Of a DNA stretch of 64,000 bases, positions 6,975-15,260 are shown in pieces. The notes under the pieces are model-generated. The model searched no databases and was not told the origin of the DNA. It saw only the letters and a list, made by a program, of their open reading frames with translations. The DNA comes from Bradyrhizobium sp. SSBR45G (GTDB lineage Bacteria; Pseudomonadota; Alphaproteobacteria; Rhizobiales; Xanthobacteraceae). The DNA is taken from assembly GCF_030159255.1 (NCBI RefSeq), contig NZ_BSCT01000019.1, positions 1 through 64,000 of the forward strand, written 5' to 3'. How positions within the stretch are numbered: the first letter of the stretch is position 1; every line of letters starts with the position of its first letter. Made by a program: the position numbers and the translations under genes.

Positions 6975-7646
6975 ATGCCTGCCATTCCCTCGACCAAACC
7001 CTATCGCATCGGCCGCTCCAAGACGGGGCTCGGCCTGTTCGCTACCAAGCCGATCAAGAAGGGGACCAAGATCGTCCGCTATTTCGGTCCGCTGCTGGAT
7101 TCGAAGAAGGCGGAGGACGACGCGATCGAGAACAAATATCTGTTCGAGCTCGACAAGCGCTGGACCATCGACGGCTCGGTCCGCGAGAACGTCGCCCGCT
7201 ACATCAATCATTCCTGCAAGCCGAACGCCGAATCCGACGTCAAGCCGCGCAAGAAGAAGATCATCATCCGGGCCATCAAGGACATCGAGCCCGGCGAGGA
7301 GATCAACTACGACTACGGCACCGACTACTTCAAAGCCTATCTGAAGCCGATCGGCTGCAAGTGCGAGGCCTGCGAGAGGAAGCGGGCCAAGAAGAAGGCC
7401 GAGGCGCGCGCCGAGCGGACAAAAGTGAAGGCAAAGGACGAGCGCAAGGCCAAGAAGACGACCGAGAAGCCCGTCAAGGCCAACGCCAAGCAGCGCGCGA
7501 AGGCCAAGATGGACGCAGAGTCCACCGCGCGCGGCAAGGCCAAGAGCCGACGGCCGGTCTCAACCGTCGGCAAGCGCGTCAAGTCCAAGTCTGCAGCCAA
7601 GTCGGCTGCAGCCAAGCGGCCGACCAGCCGCGCGAAGGCGGCCTGA
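6975..7646 (+). CDS. SET-domain protein with lysine-rich tail
   Basis: A 223-residue bacterial SET-domain protein, a family that transfers methyl groups from S-adenosylmethionine to protein lysines. The SET core covers about residues 8-120: TGLGLFATKPIKKGTKI, RYINHSCKPNA at 75-85 (the NHSCxPN signature that lines the cofactor pocket), and GEEINYDYG at 107-115 with the catalytic Tyr region. A post-SET zinc motif follows at 128-133 (CKCEAC). After residue 134 the protein becomes a tail of Lys, Ala and Arg like histone H1 or bacterial HU tails, suggesting DNA or chromatin association. ATG 6975 has only a weak ribosome site. Likely substrates (inference) are basic DNA-binding proteins, possibly including the 98-residue protein just upstream. 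Confidence 0.9.
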   Translation: MPAIPSTKPYRIGRSKTGLGLFATKPIKKGTKIVRYFGPLLDSKKAEDDAIENKYLFELDKRWTIDGSVRENVARYINHSCKPNAESDVKPRKKKIIIRAIKDIEPGEEINYDYGTDYFKAYLKPIGCKCEACERKRAKKKAEARAERTKVKAKDERKAKKTTEKPVKANAKQRAKAKMDAESTARGKAKSRRPVSTVGKRVKSKSAAKSAAAKRPTSRAKAA

Positions 7647-7660
7647 TCGGCCAGCCCTGC

Positions 7661-8059
7661 TCAGGCCGTCACCGGTGCCGCGCTCCGGCGCAGGCCGATG
7701 TACTGCAACTCGGCGAACACGCCCGTGCCGACCGCCTGCACCGCGACGAAGATTTCGCCCAGCACGTTCGGCGCGACGAGACCCGAGAACAGCAGCGCGA
7801 TGCTGCCGACCGTCCACGCCGCGTTGCCGGCGACGACCAGCAGGATCAGCGGCCTTGGCGCCATCGGCCGCAACCCCAGCCAGCCGACGAAGCTCGCGTA
7901 GACGATCAGGAACAGGCCGGTCTCACGCAGCAGCGCGTCGGGCAGTTGCAGCAGCCCCGCCAATGGCGAAGCGCCGAAGCTGAGCGCGAGGCCGGCGATG
8001 CCGCTGAACACGGCATCGGCGATCAAGGCATGGCGGAGCAGAGGGGATGAGGTGATCAT
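7661..8059 (-). CDS. Four-helix membrane protein (hypothetical)
   Basis: A 132-residue inner membrane protein with about four hydrophobic helices: ALIADAVFSGIAGLALSFGA, ETGLFLIVYASFVGWLGL, PLILLVVAGNAAWTVGSIAL and GEIFVAVQAVGTGVFAELQY. The layout fits small uncharacterised membrane proteins of about 130 residues in Rhizobiales. ATG 8059 has a strong AAGGAG site. It lies 33 bases behind the 74-residue gene, likely in one operon, and both diverge from the XRE regulator at 8418, which is the obvious candidate controller. Confidence 0.8.
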   Translation of the reverse strand: MITSSPLLRHALIADAVFSGIAGLALSFGASPLAGLLQLPDALLRETGLFLIVYASFVGWLGLRPMAPRPLILLVVAGNAAWTVGSIALLFSGLVAPNVLGEIFVAVQAVGTGVFAELQYIGLRRSAAPVTA

Positions 8060-8092
8060 GTCGGGTCTCCTTCGGTTGGGGTGAGAGGCAGT

Positions 8093-8317
8093 TCAACGGA
8101 ACCAGGCGAGGAGCTGACGGCGCAGGCGCGCCGGGCACAGCGAGCGGGCGGCCCGGGTCTCGATCGCAGTGACCTGCGCGAAGACGAGGCGGCCCGTGAC
8201 GTGCAGCAGCGGCTCCGGCATGTTGAGCGAACGCGCCAGCAGCGACGTCGCGAGGCCGGCCAGCCAGCGGCTGACGACGGTGAATGGAACGCTCTCGGGA
8301 CTGTGCTGCCTGCCCAT
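8093..8317 (-). CDS. Small hypothetical protein (74 aa)
   Basis: A short basic protein, MGRQHSPESVPFTVVSRWL at the start, with a moderately hydrophobic middle (LAGLATSLLARSLNMPEPLL) and an Arg-rich end (RAARSLCPARLRRQLLAWFR). I chose ATG 8317 because AGGAG lies 7 bases ahead; longer in-frame starts run into the promoter region shared with the divergent XRE gene. Function is unknown. It is likely the first gene of a two-gene operon with the membrane protein at 7661-8059. Confidence 0.55.
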   Translation of the reverse strand: MGRQHSPESVPFTVVSRWLAGLATSLLARSLNMPEPLLHVTGRLVFAQVTAIETRAARSLCPARLRRQLLAWFR

Positions 8318-8354
8318 GGTCATCTCCTGTGCTGACGAGGATGATCGGCAACGC

Positions 8355-8373
8355 GAGGCAATTCGATTACCTC
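8355..8373. promoter_or_regulatory. Candidate operator in XRE divergent promoter
   Basis: GAGGCAATTCGATTACCTC is an imperfect 19-bp palindrome centred between the divergent small-protein operon and the XRE gene. Just after it, TGACGTC occurs twice, at 8374-8380 and 8391-8397. These are candidates for binding of the XRE regulator; binding is inference from position and symmetry. Confidence 0.4.
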
Positions 8374-8417
8374 TGACGTCATGGAGGCGCTGACGTCCGC
8401 GTGATAGGTGTTCGATC

Positions 8418-9236
8418 ATGATGACCCAGCTCGCTTCGGCGCGTGCCGACCGCGCCAAACCCGTTCATGTCGGCGAGCATCTGCGGCAGTGGCGGCAGCG
8501 CCGGCATCTGTCCCAGCTCGATCTGGCGCTCGATGCCGAGATCTCGGCACGGCATCTGAGCTTCGTCGAAACCGGCCGGGCGGCGCCGTCGCGCGACATG
8601 GTCCTCAAGCTGGCGGAGCGGTTGGACGTGCCCCTGCGTGAACGCAACGTGCTGCTGGTGGCCGCGGGCTACGCGCCGGCGTTCCAGCAGCGTCCGCTGG
8701 ATGATCCGGCGCTGAAGCCCGCCCGCGAGGCGATGTCCCTCGTGCTCAGGGCGCACGAGCCGAACCCGGCGCTCGTGGTCGACCGGCACTGGAATCTGGT
8801 CGCCGCGAACCGCATGATCGCACCGCTGCTGGCGGGCATTCCGGAGCGACTGCTCGCTCCGCCGCTGAACGTGCTGCGGGTGGCGTTCCATCCCGAGGGG
8901 CTCGCTGCGCGCACGGTGAACCTCGCCGAATGGTGCGGGCATCTCTTGGAGCGGCTGCACCGGCAATGCGAGGCGACCGCCGATGCCGAGTTGCTCAAGC
9001 TCTATGAGGAGCTGAAATCCTATCCGATCCCGGCGCGGTCGGCGCCGCTCGCGGCCGACAGCGTCGCGATCCCGCTGCGGCTGCGGGTCGGCGCTGACGT
9101 GCTGAGCTTCTTCTCGACTACGATGGTGTTCGGCACGCCGGTCGACATCACGCTGTCGGAGCTGGCGCTGGAAACCTTCTTCCCGGCCGATGATCTCACC
9201 GCCACAAGGCTGAAGGAGATGGTGACCTCGCTGTGA
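8418..9236 (+). CDS. XRE regulator with MmyB-like ligand domain
   Basis: A 272-residue transcription factor. An XRE/Cro-type helix-turn-helix occupies about residues 18-75: GEHLRQWRQRRHLSQLDLAL, then AEISARHLSFVETGRAAPSRDM, the standard helices 2-4. The remainder matches the MmyB-like, PAS-related ligand-binding domain found in many actinobacterial and proteobacterial XRE proteins: LVVDRHWNLVAANRMIAPLL, then FHPEGLA and, near the end, LRVGADVLSFFSTTMVFGTP. The family often represses a divergent oxidoreductase or membrane gene. ATG 8418 or 8421 are both possible starts. It diverges from two small genes across 100 bp with a candidate operator. Confidence 0.9.
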   Translation: MMTQLASARADRAKPVHVGEHLRQWRQRRHLSQLDLALDAEISARHLSFVETGRAAPSRDMVLKLAERLDVPLRERNVLLVAAGYAPAFQQRPLDDPALKPAREAMSLVLRAHEPNPALVVDRHWNLVAANRMIAPLLAGIPERLLAPPLNVLRVAFHPEGLAARTVNLAEWCGHLLERLHRQCEATADAELLKLYEELKSYPIPARSAPLAADSVAIPLRLRVGADVLSFFSTTMVFGTPVDITLSELALETFFPADDLTATRLKEMVTSL

Positions 9237-9315
9237 CGCCGGCTTGTCTTCGGCTTGTCTTGGCTGGCGGCCGGCTTATCTTGGGCGGGTCAAAAGCGAA
9301 CCTGGAGCGAGGCGC

Positions 9316-9981
9316 ATGGGCACCTTGAAGCCGCTGATCATCGACGTCGTCTCCGACGTCGTCTGTCCCTGGTGCTACATCGGCAAGAAGCGCATCGAGG
9401 ACGCGCTGCAGCTGGTGCCGGACGTGCCGGTCGAGGTGAACTTCCGGCCGTTCTTCCTCAATCCCTGGGTGCCGCGCGAGGGCATCAGCCGCGAGCAGTA
9501 TCTGACGACCAAGTTCGGCTCGGTCGAGGCCTATAAGGGCATCGCCGGCCGCGTCGTCGCGGCCGCCGAGCAGGAGGGGCTGAGCTACCGGCCCGACAAG
9601 GTCGCCCGCCAGCCCAACACGATCGATTGCCATCGCCTGATCCATTGGGCCGGCCAGATCGGCAAGGCCGCCGCGATGAAGCAGCGGCTGATGGAGCTGT
9701 ACTTCCGCGACGGCGGCGATCTCACCGATACCGAGGTCCTGGTGCAGGCCGCGGCCGATTGCGGGCTCGATGCCCAGGTGGTGCGCAAGATGCTCGCGAC
9801 CGACGAGGACGTGGCGCGGGTGTCGGCGCAGGCGGAGGAGGCGGCCGAGAAGGGCATCTCGGGCGTGCCGACCTACGTTTTCGCGCAGAAATACGCGGTC
9901 TCGGGCGCGCAGGATCCGCAGATGCTGGCGCGCGCCATTCGTCAGGTCTCGGCGGAGGTCAACGCCGAGGCTGCGGAGTAG
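9316..9981 (+). CDS. DsbA-family (FrnE-like) thiol oxidoreductase
   Basis: A 221-residue protein of the DsbA/FrnE family (thioredoxin fold with helical insertion), close to 2-hydroxychromene-2-carboxylate isomerase-like members. The redox motif is CPWC at residues 17-20 (DVVCPWCYIGKKR), and the cis-Pro loop is SGVPTYVF near residue 180. There is no signal peptide, so it acts in the cytoplasm, probably on protein or small-molecule disulfides. ATG 9316 has GGAGCGAGG ahead; the upstream ATG-like start at 9244 would add a non-conserved stretch. The end overlaps the convergent GNAT-like gene by 23 bases. Confidence 0.9.
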   Translation: MGTLKPLIIDVVSDVVCPWCYIGKKRIEDALQLVPDVPVEVNFRPFFLNPWVPREGISREQYLTTKFGSVEAYKGIAGRVVAAAEQEGLSYRPDKVARQPNTIDCHRLIHWAGQIGKAAAMKQRLMELYFRDGGDLTDTEVLVQAAADCGLDAQVVRKMLATDEDVARVSAQAEEAAEKGISGVPTYVFAQKYAVSGAQDPQMLARAIRQVSAEVNAEAAE

Positions 9982-11257
9982 CTGCCCGGCGCTTTCGCAG
10001 ATCGCGCAGCGCATGGAGCGCGCGGCGCGCGAGCCCCAGGCCCTCGCGACGGGCGATCAGCGCGCCGTGAATGACCTCGACGGCTGCATCCCACGCGTAG
10101 AGCGGGATCAGCACATCGCCGATTCCGAGGCGGCCGCGCCAGATCGGATTGATCATCGGATGGTCGGGACCGGCGGTGGAATCGGCAGAGCGGATCGTCG
10201 GGTCGCTGCAGAGGTGGCGCGTCAGATCGAGCGTCAATTGCACGCCGGGTGAATATTTCGCGAACCGCTCATCGACGCCGAGCTTGAAGAAGAACGCGCG
10301 GTCCTGATGGCGCAGCACGACGCCGGCGGCGACGGAGGTCTCTCCGGCAAACAGGCTGATGATCTCGCAGGCCCCGTCATGCGCAAGCGCCGGCGCCGCG
10401 CGCCGGATGAACGCCGCGTCGCCATCGTGCTGCACCAGTGCGGTGCCGCGGCGTCCCTTCCAGCCGCTGGCCTCCAGCGTCAGAAAGGTTTCGAGCGCAG
10501 CGGTGACCTCGCCGGGCGAGCGCGCGACCTCGAAACGGACCGCGCCATGCTCGGCCAGCCGCTGGCGCTGTCGGCGCAGCTCCTTCAGCTTTTTCGCCCC
10601 GAGCGCGTCGTGGAGCACCGTCTCGCCCTCGCCGGTGGCATCGAGGCAGGCCCGCTCATAGGATTGCAGGAGTCGCGGCTGCAGCCCTTCGCGTCGGAGC
10701 GCAGCCTCGAACGCCTGCATCACGGGGCCGGCGACCGACATGTCGCGCAGGAGCATGGCGCGCGCACCGCTTCGTCGGGCCGCGCCGAGCAGGCGCGTCA
10801 CGGCCTGTTCCGGGTCGGCGCGATCGAGCAGCGGGGTGCACAGCGTACCGTAGGGATGGCCGCTGGCGAGCGCGGGCAGCGGCAGTCGGTAGGCGCGCCA
10901 CAGCGAGGTGACGGGCATCAGGCCGATCAGGCGCGACGGCTGATCATCGTTGCAGGCGCACAGCGCCGAACTACCGGTGTGATCGCGCGCTGAGGCATTC
11001 ACCGCGCGTTCCCAGCCCGGCAGATAATAGCCGTTCGGCTCCAGCGCGCGTCCCGCCAGGTCCTGCCAGGTTTGTGGCGCGACGTCCTCAAGCGGAACGC
11101 ATCGCTGCGCGAGCGCGCTGCGGACGGCGTGTCGCGCTTCCGCGGCGGATGAAGCGTGCGCAATCGTATGATCGATGATTTCGGCCACGTCCCGACGGTC
11201 CCCTTGCTGTGCCGCTGGCGGCGCAGAACGGGACGAATGGTACGGCAAAGCTGACAA
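9959..11257 (-). CDS. CelD/BioF2-like GNAT acetyltransferase
   Basis: A protein of about 430 residues that resembles the CelD/BioF2-like branch of GNAT acyltransferases (two GNAT-type folds, as in FemAB proteins). Supporting blocks are GYYLPGWERAVN near residue 77, ALGAKKLKELRRQRQRLAE near 220, TLEASGWKGRRGTAL near 265, CEIISLFAGETSVAAGV with RAFFFKLGVDERFAKYSPG near 310-335, and TAGPDHPMINPIWRGR near 365. Related proteins are implicated in polysaccharide or acyl transfer, but the substrate here is unknown. The start is not certain: TTG 11257 gives the longest frame, while GTG 11188 is also plausible. It is unlinked to a polysaccharide locus. Confidence 0.75.
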   Translation of the reverse strand: MSALPYHSSRSAPPAAQQGDRRDVAEIIDHTIAHASSAAEARHAVRSALAQRCVPLEDVAPQTWQDLAGRALEPNGYYLPGWERAVNASARDHTGSSALCACNDDQPSRLIGLMPVTSLWRAYRLPLPALASGHPYGTLCTPLLDRADPEQAVTRLLGAARRSGARAMLLRDMSVAGPVMQAFEAALRREGLQPRLLQSYERACLDATGEGETVLHDALGAKKLKELRRQRQRLAEHGAVRFEVARSPGEVTAALETFLTLEASGWKGRRGTALVQHDGDAAFIRRAAPALAHDGACEIISLFAGETSVAAGVVLRHQDRAFFFKLGVDERFAKYSPGVQLTLDLTRHLCSDPTIRSADSTAGPDHPMINPIWRGRLGIGDVLIPLYAWDAAVEVIHGALIARREGLGLARRALHALRDLRKRRAATPQPRR

Positions 11258-11331
11258 GATAGGCCTTGCCGGTCAGCTCAACTTTGCCGGTCGGCCTCAA
11301 CGGCCTGTTCACCACGATCGAAAATCGGGGA

Positions 11332-12378
11332 TCAGCGGATCAGCGCGACGTCGCGGAAGGCGCCGATCAGCGGCTTTTCGAGCTTGCCCTCCATGCCCTG
11401 GAGAATCTCGTAGGCCTTCTCGCGCGCCATCACCGGCTTGTAGCTGCGATATTCGATCAGCGCCGAAAAGATGTCGGAGATGGTGAGGATGCGCGTCAGA
11501 TCCGGAATGTTGTTGGCCATCAGCCCGTCAGGATAGCCGCTGCCGTCGAGGAACTCATGATGGTGGCGGACCGCATTGAGCACCTCCGCCGTGATCGCCG
11601 CGTTGTCCTTCAGGGCCTCGTATCCGGCTGCGGGGTGGGTTTCGACCAGCGAGCGTTCCTTGACGTCGAGCCGGCCCGGCTTGTCGAGGATGGTGAGCGG
11701 GATCTTCGCCTTGCCGATGTCATGGAACATGGCGGCCATATACAGCCGTTCGAGATCCGAGCTGTGGACGCCAAGGCTGAGGCCGAAATCGACCGTGATG
11801 CCCGTGACCAGAAGACAATGCTGGTAGGTGCCTTCGTGGTGGCGGCGAACCGTCGCCAGCCAGTCGGACAGGCCGTTCTCGGCGACGCAGTCGGCAATGC
11901 GTTTGCCGGCGCGTCGCGTTTCATCGATGTCGATCTCCGCACCGTTCAGCACCGCTGCGAACATCGAGGCGATGCAGGCGGCACCCGCGAATGCCGCCTG
12001 GCGGTCTTCGATGGCAACGCTCTTCGCTGCCGATGCGGGCCGGGCGTCGAGGAGCTTTCCCAGCAGTTGATTGCGGCTCGGCGTGCTCGACAGCACGCTC
12101 GTGGCGCCGAGCGCGTAGGCCTGCACCGTCGACAGGCGCGATTTGTGATTGGTGAGGAAGATGCGGCGGGGAATGCGCGCGAGCTGATCGGATATCTCTT
12201 TCAACGCGGTGATGTTGTCGACGTCGCGCAGGTCTGCGGCCACGACGATGGCGTCGATGTTGCCACCCTTGATGTCGGCGTCGCCGATCATTTCAGATGT
12301 GAGCGAGCAGCGCTCGGCGAGGAGACCGCGAAGCAGAGCAAGCTTGGCTGCATCATCGCCGACGAGATGAACGTTCAT
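11332..12378 (-). CDS. HD-GYP protein with receiver-like N-terminus
   Basis: A 348-residue putative cyclic-di-GMP phosphodiesterase. The first 110 residues look like a receiver or Rossmann-type domain (MNVHLVGDDAAKLALL, DAIVVAADLRD, RIFLTNHKSRLSTVQAYALGA) with at best a degenerate phosphorylation site. From about residue 180 comes an HD-GYP domain: RHHEGTYQHC, the metal-binding MFHDIGKAKIP, KERSLVETHPAAGYEAL, HHHEFLDGSGYPDGL with the GYP signature, and ILTISDIFSALIEYRSYKP. Metal ligands look intact, so activity is likely. A PilZ receptor gene is 5 kb away. A 21-bp palindrome lies about 100 bases upstream of ATG 12378. Confidence 0.9.
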   Translation of the reverse strand: MNVHLVGDDAAKLALLRGLLAERCSLTSEMIGDADIKGGNIDAIVVAADLRDVDNITALKEISDQLARIPRRIFLTNHKSRLSTVQAYALGATSVLSSTPSRNQLLGKLLDARPASAAKSVAIEDRQAAFAGAACIASMFAAVLNGAEIDIDETRRAGKRIADCVAENGLSDWLATVRRHHEGTYQHCLLVTGITVDFGLSLGVHSSDLERLYMAAMFHDIGKAKIPLTILDKPGRLDVKERSLVETHPAAGYEALKDNAAITAEVLNAVRHHHEFLDGSGYPDGLMANNIPDLTRILTISDIFSALIEYRSYKPVMAREKAYEILQGMEGKLEKPLIGAFRDVALIR

Positions 12379-12480
12379 GAAAAACCAGATCCGGTGGTCG
12401 TTCCGACTTCGCGTGGGCTCAGAGTGTTGCGCGAGAATCGTTAAATTTGAGCCATTTGCGGGTATGCCGCTCGAGGGGTT

Positions 12481-12501
12481 GCGTTAGCATGTAGCTAACG
12501 C
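12481..12501. promoter_or_regulatory. 21-bp palindrome between divergent-spaced genes
   Basis: GCGTTAGC-ATGTA-GCTAACGC is a perfect 8-bp inverted repeat with a 5-bp spacer. It lies between the HD-GYP gene (start 12378) and the end of the lipoprotein gene (12572), with no T-run, so it looks more like a protein-binding site for the HD-GYP promoter than a terminator. A related GCGGTAGCATGG follows at 12505-12516. Confidence 0.45.
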
Positions 12502-12571
12502 TTTGCGGTAGCATGGTCTTGAAATGGTCAGCCCTGGTATCGGCGGCGGCACCGGTCATCTTTTAGTTGAG

Positions 12572-12988
12572 CTATTTTGTCGGCATGACCGGACTGTAGC
12601 TTTGCGACAGGCAGTCGTCGCCCGCAGCCGCGCGCCTTCGATCGATGATCTCGCTTTGCTTGATCGTGAGCCGATAGGTCTGGCGCTGCAGCGGAGCGCC
12701 GGCGGCCGAGATGATCTGCGCGCGGACGCAGGCCGTCCAGGCGTCACCCTGATCCGTGCGACGGGGAGATGAGACCTCGAGATCGCGCGGCTGGGTGGTC
12801 GCGACGAAGATCATCTCGAGATTCTTGCGCACCAGGAGCGCAACGTCCGGCGGAGCTTCGGGCTGCGGCGGCTCGGGCGGCTTGACCCGCATGAATGCGG
12901 GCAGGCGCGAATTGCTGTCGGCCGCACAGCCTGCAAGCAGCAGCGCCGCGAGCAGACCAACTCGTGACACAATTCGCCGCATGTCCAC
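12572..12988 (-). CDS. Predicted lipoprotein (138 aa)
   Basis: The N-terminus RRIVSRVGLLAALLLAGC is a lipoprotein signal peptide with lipobox LAGC and modified Cys21. A Pro-rich linker (VKPPEPPQPEAPPD) follows, then a small domain with LEMIFVATTQPRDLEVS, WTACVRAQIISAAGAP and YRLTIKQSEIIDRRRA. Two further cysteines (ACVRA, DDCLS) could form a disulfide. The family is unknown to me; similar outer-membrane-facing lipoproteins occur across Bradyrhizobium. A GTG at 12988 with GGGGA 6 bases ahead is taken as start; ATG 12982 is an alternative. It diverges from the caspase-like gene. Confidence 0.75.
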   Translation of the reverse strand: MDMRRIVSRVGLLAALLLAGCAADSNSRLPAFMRVKPPEPPQPEAPPDVALLVRKNLEMIFVATTQPRDLEVSSPRRTDQGDAWTACVRAQIISAAGAPLQRQTYRLTIKQSEIIDRRRAAAGDDCLSQSYSPVMPTK

Positions 12989-13195
12989 CAGCCGTCCCCA
13001 AATGCGGCGCGGAAGCTAGGTCGCGATCACGGCATTGCTGCGGGATTCTCGTGCAGCAACGATGTCCGACCCTGGGTCAGCGTTTGCACCCGCGACCATC
13101 CGCCTGCGCGGGGAGTGCGGCATTTGCTCTCCGCAATGAACCCGCCAACCCGCGAGCCCGACCAACAGTCACATCAGAAGCAGAGTGGAGCTCCC

Positions 13196-14704
13196 ATGTT
13201 TCGCCACGCCTTCAGGGCCGCCTTGCTGGTCGGCGGCTTGCTCGCGGGTCTGACGCCCGCTTTGGCCGAAAGCAGCAGGTTGGCGCTGGTGATTGGCCAG
13301 TCGGCCTACCGCTCGGTGACGCCGCTGCCGAATCCCGCCAACGACGCCAAAGCGATGGCGAAAATGTTGGAGGAGGCGGGCTTCGACGTCACGACGGCGG
13401 CTGATCTGTCGCAGCGAGATCTCAACCGGGAGGTTGGAGATTTTGCGGGCAAGGTTGCGGCGCGCGGGCCCGATACGGTGGCGCTGGTGTTCTATGCCGG
13501 CCACGGTCTGCAGATCGACGGCGAGAACTACCTGGTCCCGGTCGATGTCGATCCGCGCCGCGAGGCGGACATTCCGCTGCAGGCGGTGCGGCTCAACGAT
13601 CTTCTCAATACGCTCAACGCGGTGCCGAGCCGGATGCGCATCCTGCTGCTCGACGCCTGCCGCAACAATCCGTTCCCCGCGATCACCGCGAGTGCTGGGC
13701 GCGGCCTTGCGCTGATCGACAGCAAAAGCGGAGCGCCGGGCACGTTCCTGTCCTACTCGACATCTCCAGGTGCCGAGGCCGAGGACGGCAATGGTGCCAA
13801 CAGTCCCTACACCACGGCGCTGCTGCAGGCCGCGCGCGAGCCGGGGCTGCCGATCGAGGAGGCGTTCAAGCGCGTCCGCGTCGCCGTCAACAAGGCAACC
13901 GAGGGCCGCCAGACGCCGTGGGATTCCTCGTCGTTGACCGAGGATTTCCGTTTCATTGGTACGACGGACCCCAGCGCGGCCAATGCCGGCCCGCGGCCCG
14001 TGGTCGCCAAGCGCAGCGTCGACGAATGGAAGCGCAGCCTGCAGGGCAAGCCGATCGAGGCGGCCAATGAGATCATCGTCGGCGACGGCAGCGTCGAGGC
14101 TTATGAGGCCTTTGTCACGCTCTACACGGCGCCGCCCTATGGCCCGCAGGCCAGACAATGGCTGGATCTGCACAATCGGATGGCCGCCTGGAACGAGGCG
14201 GTCCTGATCAACACGGTTGCCTCCTATCAGGGTTTTCTCGACCGCTATCCGGACAGCGACCTCACGCCGACAGCCCGCAAGCTGATCGAGCGTCTGCGGA
14301 ACCGCCCGGTCGTCACACCGGTCGTGGCGGCGGCGAATGCGGCGATCCCGGCTGCAGCTGCCGCGCCCCCGCCGGTCGCGCCGATCAACACCGCCCTCGG
14401 GCCGACCTGTCCCTGCTCGCAGACGCCGCCGGCCCGCAAGGCCGAGACGCCCAAGCGGGTCGAGGAGAAGCCGGTGCGCAAGCGCGCCGAGGATCCGCCG
14501 AAGCGCGCCGGCCGCCCGACGCGCCGCGATCCCGGCGATGATGATGTGGTGGTCTACGCGCCGGCACCTCCGTCCCGCGACTATTATGGTCCCCCGGTGC
14601 GGGTGGCGCCGCCGGTCAGCATCGGAATCGGCATCGGCGGTGGGTATGGCGGTGGTGGCTACGGACGCGGCCCGTCAAATTATCCGACGCGGCGAGGCTA
14701 CTGA
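13196..14704 (+). CDS. Secreted caspase-like peptidase (C14 family)
   Basis: A 502-residue exported protein. Residues 1-25 are a Sec signal peptide (FRAALLVGGLLAGLTPALA). Residues 26-260 form a caspase p20-like domain with both catalytic residues in place: His103 in VFYAGHGLQ and Cys155 in LLLDACRNNPF, the usual orthocaspase/metacaspase dyad. The start of the domain, RLALVIGQSAYRSVTPLPNP, is typical. A helical middle region (about 290-390, VEAYEAFVTLYTAPPYGPQ) resembles tetratricopeptide-like spacing, followed by an Ala/Pro linker, CPCSQTPPARKAET and a Gly-rich end with GIGIGGGYGGGGYGRG. ATG 13196 is preceded by GTGGAG. The family processes proteins after Arg or Lys; the target is unknown. 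Confidence 0.9.
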   Translation: MFRHAFRAALLVGGLLAGLTPALAESSRLALVIGQSAYRSVTPLPNPANDAKAMAKMLEEAGFDVTTAADLSQRDLNREVGDFAGKVAARGPDTVALVFYAGHGLQIDGENYLVPVDVDPRREADIPLQAVRLNDLLNTLNAVPSRMRILLLDACRNNPFPAITASAGRGLALIDSKSGAPGTFLSYSTSPGAEAEDGNGANSPYTTALLQAAREPGLPIEEAFKRVRVAVNKATEGRQTPWDSSSLTEDFRFIGTTDPSAANAGPRPVVAKRSVDEWKRSLQGKPIEAANEIIVGDGSVEAYEAFVTLYTAPPYGPQARQWLDLHNRMAAWNEAVLINTVASYQGFLDRYPDSDLTPTARKLIERLRNRPVVTPVVAAANAAIPAAAAAPPPVAPINTALGPTCPCSQTPPARKAETPKRVEEKPVRKRAEDPPKRAGRPTRRDPGDDDVVVYAPAPPSRDYYGPPVRVAPPVSIGIGIGGGYGGGGYGRGPSNYPTRRGY

Positions 14705-14853
14705 GCCGGTCGGGATCTGAATCTGAATCCGTCATCGCGGCCGTCCCGAAAGGGGCGGCCGCAGGGCATTCGGCCTGCCCAATATTCGTCCAATGGGTAC
14801 GGTCCAATGGAGGAACTGTGTATCATCGTTCCTGGGTGTGCTGGAGTGAAACG

Positions 14854-15084
14854 ATGCGGACGTTGATTGCGGCGGTTTTGATTGGCCTGATGGCATGGCC
14901 GGCATCTGCCCAGATGGGGGGCGGACGACGATCACCGTCGGCCGAGAAGGGCAGCCAGCCGGCCAAGCCGCAGGTTGATGAAAAAGCCTACAAGGCGGCG
15001 CTCGACCGGATTCCCGAGTCCAAGGAAAAATACGATCCCTGGAGTGGCGCACGGCCGACCGCGCCGGAGAAAAAGCCGAAATAA
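14854..15084 (+). CDS. Small secreted DPW-motif protein, paralogue 1
   Basis: A 76-residue exported protein: signal peptide MRTLIAAVLIGLMAWPASAQ, then a short polar segment. The core DEKAYKAALDRIPESKEK and YDPWSGARPTAPEKKPK matches the secreted protein at 18400-18696 (REKAYKETIRKIPDAKTS, ADPWGNVR), giving a shared signature KAYK-x5-IP-x2-K-x3-DPW-x3-R. Function is unknown; it may be a periplasmic accessory peptide. GGAGTGAAACG precedes ATG 14854. It lies between the caspase-like gene and the PQQ dehydrogenase gene, all on the plus strand. Confidence 0.8.
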   Translation: MRTLIAAVLIGLMAWPASAQMGGGRRSPSAEKGSQPAKPQVDEKAYKAALDRIPESKEKYDPWSGARPTAPEKKPK

Positions 15085-15260
15085 CCCTCCTTATCCGATG
15101 TGCGGCGTCCGATGTTGATCGCGCCGCCAGGTCCGCCCGCTCGACGCCATTCGTCCCGCAGGGCCAGCCGTCCGTCCCAAGACCTCTGGACCGATACCTC
15201 CCTCCCTGTCGATGGAATGACCCGTGCGCGCTGCGTTCTGCGGCTGTCGCAGCACGGGGG

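Noticed and set aside
12481..12501. The GCGTTAGC palindrome as a terminator
   Set aside because: No T-run follows on either strand and the 5-bp spacer with an A/T-containing arm fits a binding site better.
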